Positions 21,401 to 26,309 of a DNA stretch of 26,309 nucleotides are shown piece after piece. How positions within the stretch are numbered: the first letter of the stretch is position 1; every line of letters starts with the position of its first letter. Below the pieces are notes generated by a model. The model made no database searches, had not been told where the DNA came from, and saw only the letters and a list, made by a program, of their open reading frames with translations. Source of the stretch: Lachnospiraceae bacterium. Its GTDB lineage: Bacteria; Bacillota; Clostridia; Lachnospirales; Lachnospiraceae. The stretch is from contig CAAGKE010000231.1 of assembly GCA_900770325.1 (NCBI GenBank), positions 1 through 26,309 of the forward strand, given 5' to 3'. A program made the position numbers and the translations under genes.

Positions 21401-23237
21401 GAAGGTCAAATACATCCAGAAAACCGGAAGGCTCCTGTCGCTTTCCATAGCGCTCTTTTATGTATAGCAAATGCAGGCGTTTTTTCGCGCGGGTCATCCC
21501 CACGTAGAAAAGGCGCCTTTCTTCTTCTATATCCGCTGCCAGGTAAGCTTTTCTATGGGGAATCACATCCTCATTCACATCCGGAATAAAGACTTCCTCA
21601 AATTCCAGCCCCTTTGCACTGTGCAGTGTGGAAAAGGTTACCGCTTCTTCCTTTAAATTCGTTTCATTTTGTCTGGATGAATGCTTCTGCTCTTCCAGTT
21701 TCCGTTGATATTCCTCCACATGGGCAAACCATTCACGGCAGGTTTTAAAATTTCCGGCACTCTCCTGCAACTCATCCAGCACCTCCAGCAGTTCCTCCTC
21801 CCGGATTTTATGCTGTCTGGCATATTCCTTCAGGTAGGCTTCATACTCCATCCCATGGCGGATAAAATTGACTGCTGCAAATGGCAGCATCCGCTTCATC
21901 CGGTTCAGATTTTCCTCTAACAGATCCAGCCTTTCCACCATCCAGGGTTTATCCTCATACCACATACGCAGCCGGTCAAACGAAACCTGAGGCTCATCTA
22001 CACATTCCCGGCTGATATACCGGGTCGGCCGGTTCATGATCTGAAGAAAGTCCTTTCTTTCACGGCTTCCCATAGCCAGACGAATATAAGCAAAAATATC
22101 CTTTGCGATCCAGTGATCATATAAACTGGGCATAATATCCCTCATCCGGAAAGGAATCTGAAACTCCATCAGCTTTTCCGCAAAAAACCGCCCGCCTACA
22201 TTTGTCCTGGTCAATACCGCTATTTCATTGTAAGATCCTCCCTTTTTTATGGAATCCTGTATGCAGTGAATCAGGTATCGTGCTTCCTGGTCCTGTCCGG
22301 AAAGCATTCTGATCTCCACCGGCTCTCCCTCTTCCCCTGTACAATGAATTTCCTTCGCAAAACGGTTTTTGTTTTCCTGAATTACTTTCTGAGAGGCCTG
22401 AATGATCGCCTTTGTGGAACGGAAATTCTGGTCCAGCACCACTATCTCTGTCTCCGGATAATCCTTTTGAAAGCCTCTCATAATTTCCGGCTTTGCACCG
22501 CGAAACCGGTAAATGGACTGATCATCGTCTCCCACAATAAACAGATTGTTTTCCGGCGCAGCCAGCATCCGGATCACCTGATACTGCAGCGCATTAATAT
22601 CCTGAAACTCATCCACCAGGATATAGCGGAACTGTCTCTGCCACTGGGCCAGAATATCCGCCCTTTGACAAAAAAGCTCATAACAGTATACCAGCATATC
22701 ATCAAAATCGATTCGTCCGCTTCTCCTGAGCCGTTCCTGATAACCCAGGTAAAGCTTTCGAAAGGTTTCATCAGAGCAGGAGGAAGAATAATAATGCTCC
22801 AGTTTGATCTGCTCATTTTTAATCTGGCTGATTTCCGCGGCGATATCGGAAAGAAATTCCTTCTCATCCTCATATTCCAGCTTTAACTGATCCGCCAGCT
22901 CCGATAAGATCTGATATTTCTGATCCTCCCGCAGAATATCTGCAGAAGAATAATGATAGGCATATTTTAATATCTGGAAAAATACTGCATGAAATGTTCC
23001 AAAAGTAACGCGGCTTCTGCCGCCCATAAGACATTCAAAACGCTCCCGCATCTCTGCAGCGGCAGCTTTTGTAAAGGTGATAACCAGAATTTCCTCCGGT
23101 CGTACCCTCAGATGTTCGATCAGATATTTCGTACGATTTACAATGACCAGGGTCTTTCCGGAACCGGGACCTGCCAGTACCATGACAGGTCCCTTTCCAT
23201 GGGCAATGGCCCGTGACTGTGCTTCAGTAATGTGCAT
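21396..23237 (-). CDS. UvrD/PcrA-like superfamily 1 DNA helicase
   Basis: A 613-aa ATP-driven 3'-5' DNA translocase. Walker A is AGPGSGKT (22-29), motif Ia ITFTKAAAAEMRER, motif II DEFQD (209-213), motif III GDDDQSIYRFRGA (236-248), and near residue 545 the STLHSAKGLEFEEVF motif followed by RRLFYVGMTRAKKRL. All helicase motifs are intact. It is shorter than PcrA/UvrD (about 720-780 aa): it lacks the long C-terminal tail that carries the RNA-polymerase-binding Tudor domain, so it is a compact paralogue rather than clearly PcrA itself. The ATG at 23237 follows TAGGAG, which overlaps the gltX stop codon, so it is translated from the gltX operon. Confidence 0.88.
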   Translation of the reverse strand: MHITEAQSRAIAHGKGPVMVLAGPGSGKTLVIVNRTKYLIEHLRVRPEEILVITFTKAAAAEMRERFECLMGGRSRVTFGTFHAVFFQILKYAYHYSSADILREDQKYQILSELADQLKLEYEDEKEFLSDIAAEISQIKNEQIKLEHYYSSSCSDETFRKLYLGYQERLRRSGRIDFDDMLVYCYELFCQRADILAQWQRQFRYILVDEFQDINALQYQVIRMLAAPENNLFIVGDDDQSIYRFRGAKPEIMRGFQKDYPETEIVVLDQNFRSTKAIIQASQKVIQENKNRFAKEIHCTGEEGEPVEIRMLSGQDQEARYLIHCIQDSIKKGGSYNEIAVLTRTNVGGRFFAEKLMEFQIPFRMRDIMPSLYDHWIAKDIFAYIRLAMGSRERKDFLQIMNRPTRYISRECVDEPQVSFDRLRMWYEDKPWMVERLDLLEENLNRMKRMLPFAAVNFIRHGMEYEAYLKEYARQHKIREEELLEVLDELQESAGNFKTCREWFAHVEEYQRKLEEQKHSSRQNETNLKEEAVTFSTLHSAKGLEFEEVFIPDVNEDVIPHRKAYLAADIEEERRLFYVGMTRAKKRLHLLYIKERYGKRQEPSGFLDVFDLP

Positions 23238-23244
23238 GCTGCTC

Positions 23245-24696
23245 CTAATTGTCTAATAACTGAATCGCTTTCCGGAATCGGAGAATCGTCTCTTCTTTTC
23301 CGATTACTTCCATAATTTCTGTAGCGCCTGCCGGAGTATTCTGTTTACCGGAAACAGCGATCCGAACCGGCCAGATCACAAATCCCGCTTTATAGCCTTT
23401 CTCATCCGCATAGCTCTTTAATACATCGTAAAGAGCATCATTGCTGTAATCCTCCTGTGCCTCCAGAACCGGAAGCAGATCCTTTATTATCTCCAGGGAT
23501 TTTTCAGGAGTTGTTTTCCACTTTTTATTTGTATAAAGAGCCACGTCATATTCCGGCAGTGTTTCAAAGAAGTCGATCATTCCGGCAATATCCGGGAATA
23601 TTTCAATACGGCTCTTCACCATGGCAGCAATTTTCTTTAAATCATAATCCCTGGTGATCACCTTCCGAATATAGGGAAGAGCCATTTCATAAAATTTATC
23701 AAAATCCATAGCCTTGATATACTCGCCATTCATCCATTTCAGCTTTTGGATATCAAATACCGCAGGAGATTTGCTCATATGACGATAATCAAAGGCCTTT
23801 ACCAGCTCCTCCAGGGAGAAGATCTCCCGGTTGTCCTCCGGACACCAGCCCAGCAGAGCTACATAATTTACGATCGCCTCTGTCACAAAGCCCTGTTCCA
23901 GAAGGTCCTCAAAGGAAGAATGACCACAGCGCTTACTCAGCTTGTGATGCTCTTCATCTGTAATCAGCGGGCAATGCACATACACCGGAACCTCCCATCC
24001 AAAGGCCTGATACAGGCGATTATACTTTGGTGCGGAGGATAAGTACTCATTTCCCCGAACCACATGGGTAACTCCCATCAGATGGTCATCCACTACATTA
24101 GCAAAATTATAGGTGGGATATCCATCGGATTTGATCAGAATCATATCATCCAGTTCCTCATTGGGTACTTCTATCTCTCCGTAGATCTCATCCACAAACC
24201 TGGTAGTTCCTTCCCGTGGTACATTCTGACGAATAACATATGGAACTCCCGCTGCCAGTTTTTCTTCTATCTCTTCTTTGGAAAGATGCAGGCAGTGTTT
24301 ATCGTATACCACGATTTCCTTCCCTGCCACCTCCTGCCGCAGAGACTCCAGCCGCTCCTTATCACAGAAGCAGTAATATGCTTCTCCTTTTTCAATCAGC
24401 TGCTTTGCATATTTCAGGTAAATGCCCGCCTTCTGGCGTTCACTCTGTACATAGGGACCCACTCCCCCATCCTTATCCGGTCCTTCATCATGAATCAGAC
24501 CGGTCTTTTCCAATGTCCGGTAAATGATATCTACAGCACCCTCAACATAACGTTCCTGATCTGTATCCTCAATACGCAGCATAAAGCATCCGTCCTCATG
24601 CTTTGCGATCAGATACGCATACAGCGCTGTTCTTAAATTTCCCACATGCATCCGGCCTGTGGGGCTGGGCGCAAATCTTGTCTTTACAATTGACAT
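23245..24696 (-). CDS. gltX: Glutamyl-tRNA synthetase
   Basis: A 483-aa class I synthetase that charges tRNA-Glu (and, where GatCAB is used, tRNA-Gln). The HIGH-type motif lies in FAPSPTGRMHVGN (8-20) and the KMSKS-type motif is HKLSKR (251-256). Cys residues C109, C111 and C135 with H137 resemble the GluRS zinc site. The anticodon-binding helical domain fills the C-terminal third (AIQLLDN end). Length fits bacterial GluRS (about 470-500 aa). AAGGAG precedes the ATG. It lies 61 bp below the ftsW-like gene without a terminator between them, so it is likely co-transcribed. Confidence 0.95.
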   Translation of the reverse strand: MSIVKTRFAPSPTGRMHVGNLRTALYAYLIAKHEDGCFMLRIEDTDQERYVEGAVDIIYRTLEKTGLIHDEGPDKDGGVGPYVQSERQKAGIYLKYAKQLIEKGEAYYCFCDKERLESLRQEVAGKEIVVYDKHCLHLSKEEIEEKLAAGVPYVIRQNVPREGTTRFVDEIYGEIEVPNEELDDMILIKSDGYPTYNFANVVDDHLMGVTHVVRGNEYLSSAPKYNRLYQAFGWEVPVYVHCPLITDEEHHKLSKRCGHSSFEDLLEQGFVTEAIVNYVALLGWCPEDNREIFSLEELVKAFDYRHMSKSPAVFDIQKLKWMNGEYIKAMDFDKFYEMALPYIRKVITRDYDLKKIAAMVKSRIEIFPDIAGMIDFFETLPEYDVALYTNKKWKTTPEKSLEIIKDLLPVLEAQEDYSNDALYDVLKSYADEKGYKAGFVIWPVRIAVSGKQNTPAGATEIMEVIGKEETILRFRKAIQLLDN

Positions 24697-24757
24697 TTTC
24701 TCATTCTCCTTCTTTATATAAATCTTTTTAAGTCTTTTCTGTTTTCCGGCTAAAAAA

Positions 24758-25954
24758 TTAACGAAATTCTATCTGCTTCGATATACTCAATGCCAGAGTC
24801 ATCTCCGCCATCAGAAATACAATAGAGGTACCTCCGTAACTGACAAACGGCAATGTAATACCCGTGGTAGGGATCAGATTGATCACCACCGCAATATTCA
24901 GAATAACCTGAAGTGCGATGTGCACGAAAATACCGGATGCGATCAGTGATCCCAGCAGATCCGGTGCATTCTGTGCAATAAAAAACAGACGATACAACAG
25001 AAATACAAACAAAAGAATCACCATGGCTGCGCCGAACACACCCAGTTCCTCACAGATAATCGAGAAAATCATATCATTCTGTGCCTCCGGCAGAGCCCCC
25101 AGCTTCTGAGTACTGTTTCCCAGCCCTTTTCCGAAAAAACCTCCCGAGCCGATCGCATACAGGCCCTGCATTACCTGATATCCTCCTTCACTGGAATGAG
25201 CCTCCGGATCCAGCCAGACAGCAATTCTTTGCATACGGAAACCGCCTCCTGTGGCAGAACCGTTTGCCACCAGCAGCACCAGCAGGACTGCGATCACACT
25301 GACAACTCCCATAGCTATCACAAAGGGCATCGTCTTTGGATGGACAATAAAGATCAAAACAACGGTAATACCGGCAATAATGATCGCGGTACTCAGATTC
25401 TGTGTAAACACGAATGTACAAAACGATGCCAGGCCACCGATACAAAGCACGATCAACGGAGCCTTCCAGCCCCGCATGCGATTCCCCATCTGTATGATAA
25501 CGCAGGGCAAAAACATAATAACCGCCAGCTTCGCCAGCTCCGCAGGCTGAAAGGAGATGGGGCCGAAATAAATCCAGCGCTTCGCGCCGTTTACCTCCCG
25601 GCCGATAAACCTGGTAATAACCAATAAAAAAACCGCGACCAGATAGATATAATTGGAAAACCGGGCATAAAAATGATAATCAAATTGTGAAAAGAACAGC
25701 AATGCCCCAAAACACCCAACGCTGATTACAGCCTGTTTCGTAAAGTAATATGCGCTGTTGCCTCCATAATTCACCGAAGCCTCATAGGAACTGGTACTAT
25801 AGAGCATTACCAGGCCAAAACAAGTCAGCAGGATAACTGCCGCAAGCAGATTATAATCATAATAATCCCTGCCTTCTCCGCTCTTCTTTTTTCCGGATAT
25901 CCTGCGAAGCCCGCTGCTGTTCGCCCGCTGTATCTTCTTCAAATCCTTTGCCAT
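24758..25954 (-). CDS. FtsW/RodA/SpoVE family peptidoglycan glycosyltransferase
   Basis: A 398-aa polytopic SEDS protein that polymerises lipid II into glycan strands with a partner class B PBP. A basic cytosolic tail (1-30) precedes about ten membrane helices. Family hallmarks are GREVNGAKRWIYFGPISFQPAE (118-139, quoted here in two parts in the family as NGAKRW and QPAE), AVWLDPEAH with the catalytic-type D249, GGYQVMQGLYAIGSGGFFGK, LPEAQNDMIFS, and PFVSYGGTS near the end. It cannot be told from sequence whether it serves division (FtsW), elongation (RodA) or sporulation (SpoVE). No PBP or mur genes are next to it. Possible -10 boxes TATAGT lie at 25993-26003. Confidence 0.9.
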   Translation of the reverse strand: MAKDLKKIQRANSSGLRRISGKKKSGEGRDYYDYNLLAAVILLTCFGLVMLYSTSSYEASVNYGGNSAYYFTKQAVISVGCFGALLFFSQFDYHFYARFSNYIYLVAVFLLVITRFIGREVNGAKRWIYFGPISFQPAELAKLAVIMFLPCVIIQMGNRMRGWKAPLIVLCIGGLASFCTFVFTQNLSTAIIIAGITVVLIFIVHPKTMPFVIAMGVVSVIAVLLVLLVANGSATGGGFRMQRIAVWLDPEAHSSEGGYQVMQGLYAIGSGGFFGKGLGNSTQKLGALPEAQNDMIFSIICEELGVFGAAMVILLFVFLLYRLFFIAQNAPDLLGSLIASGIFVHIALQVILNIAVVINLIPTTGITLPFVSYGGTSIVFLMAEMTLALSISKQIEFR

Positions 25955-26053
25955 ATCATCCCATCTTTCTCAAATCTGGCATTGCCGCGTAAACTATACT
26001 ATAACACATTTCCTTCCATTTTTCCACATATTTTATCACGAAGTAAGCTCAAG

Positions 26054-26148
26054 ATTACTGTTCACAGTAACTCGCTTCGCATCTCTGGCGCCGTCAGCTC
26101 TGCTGACAGAAAGCACACTTGTTTCGCGCCGGATGCGCTTTGCGAAGC
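26054..26148. repeat. Branched palindromic element starting with the TTACTGTTCA palindrome
   Basis: ATTACTGTTCACAGTAAC (26054-26071) is followed by GCTTCGC (26074-26080), which pairs with GCGAAGC (26142-26148). GGCGC (26087-26091) pairs with GCGCC (26126-26130). An inner GTCAGC (26093-26098) pairs with GCTGAC (26102-26107). Together they form a cruciform-like structure. It is not homologous to the 240-bp element except for the TTACTGTTCA core. Confidence 0.55.
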
Positions 26149-26186
26149 AAAAAAAGCATCTCACATCTGTGCGCCTCAATGCACAG

Positions 26187-26208
26187 AAAAGGCGGCTCAA
26201 TGGCCGCC
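26187..26208 (-). terminator. Rho-independent terminator of the partial right-edge gene
   Basis: On the minus strand GGCGGC (26203-26208), loop CATTGA, GCCGCC (26191-26196), then TTTT (26187-26190). The stem starts directly after the TAG stop codon at 26209-26211. Confidence 0.85.
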
Positions 26209-26288
26209 CTACCGTTTCTGATTGATCGGTGCAATTCCTTCTTTCCGTACATTATGTGTCTGATTCTGGTTCTCCGTCTTTGACTTGC
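26209..26288 (-). CDS. C-terminal fragment of an unidentified protein
   Basis: About 25 codons of an open frame enter from the right edge and end at TAG (26209-26211). The peptide ends in NVRKEGIAPINQKR and is polar and basic, like a disordered tail. A proper terminator follows directly, which supports a real gene end. Too short to identify. The true sequence stops at 26288 because the following bases are adapter. Confidence 0.5.
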
Positions 26289-26309
26289 AGATCGGAAGAG
26301 CGTCGTGTA
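26289..26309. other. Illumina TruSeq adapter sequence (assembly artefact)
   Basis: The last 21 bases begin AGATCGGAAGAGCGTCGTGT, identical to the start of the standard Illumina TruSeq adapter read-through. They are not part of the genome. The contig therefore ends here with an untrimmed adapter. Confidence 0.95.

Larger units (their letters stand above)
25955..26208. other. Intergenic region upstream of the ftsW-like gene
   Basis: Holds two overlapping TATAGT -10-like boxes for the ftsW-like gene on the minus strand (25993-26003), a palindromic element (26054-26148), a CTGTGC/GCACAG hairpin (about 26167-26186), and the terminator of the next gene. No coding sequence is convincing. Confidence 0.55.

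Noticed and set aside
24064..24636. A 190-codon plus-strand open frame
   Set aside because: Antisense to gltX, whose synthetase motifs are intact. It is a composition-driven shadow frame.

Overview
The window looks like ordinary chromosomal sequence from a low-to-mid GC Gram-positive gut anaerobe, most likely a Lachnospiraceae member near Blautia. The evidence is AGGAGG-type ribosome binding sites, sigma-A promoters of the TTGACA/TATAAT type, a PotABCD operon headed by an XRE-cupin regulator, a DUF1292 protein, a SEDS (FtsW/SpoVE) protein and an LTA-synthase-like enzyme. The genus is inferred from gene content and from the TGAACAGTAA-type intergenic repeats, not shown directly. The window appears to be a whole assembly contig. 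Its left edge starts inside a dispersed repeat, and its last 21 bases match the Illumina TruSeq adapter.

Layout. 1-1981: half of a 240-bp repeat, tRNA-Leu(CAA), a shared bidirectional terminator, diaminopimelate decarboxylase on the minus strand, and a complete 240-bp repeat in inverted orientation. 1993-4872: a two-gene minus-strand unit of a degenerate rhomboid-fold membrane protein and an LTA-synthase-type enzyme. 5076-5442: a tiny LysM protein and a half repeat. 5588-7886: aroC convergent with a lactonase-family beta-propeller protein, sharing a long terminator hairpin. 8023-12827: XRE-cupin regulator plus potABCD (spermidine/putrescine import). 12964-15360: flavin reductase-like protein, RluA-type pseudouridine synthase and, convergently, a membrane-bound XRE regulator. 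15361-15806: a non-coding stretch of nested hairpins. 15807-20440 (all minus): exoA, a GH13 protein lacking its catalytic residues, a DUF5662 protein, then trpS from its own promoter. 20441-20956: another full 240-bp repeat. 20957-25954: a DUF1292 protein, convergent with ftsW-like, gltX and a UvrD/PcrA-like helicase on the minus strand. 25955-26309: a palindromic element, a terminator, the C-terminal codons of one more minus-strand gene, and adapter sequence.

How the genes work together. Most are housekeeping: lysine/peptidoglycan precursor supply, chorismate, polyamine uptake, tRNA charging, DNA repair and envelope synthesis. No phage, integrase, CRISPR, defence island or biosynthetic cluster is visible. 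The most unusual content is not a new multi-gene system. It is (i) a family of intergenic 240-bp fold-back elements with TTACTGTTCA termini, present here as two full and two half copies, whose arms show a compensatory base change between copies; (ii) a family of short palindromes with the same TTACTG/CAGTAA core lying in promoter and leader regions; (iii) a GH13 protein that has lost both catalytic carboxylates; and (iv) a rhomboid-fold protein that has lost its serine protease motif and gained a zinc-ribbon-like tail, encoded just upstream of an LTA-synthase-like gene.
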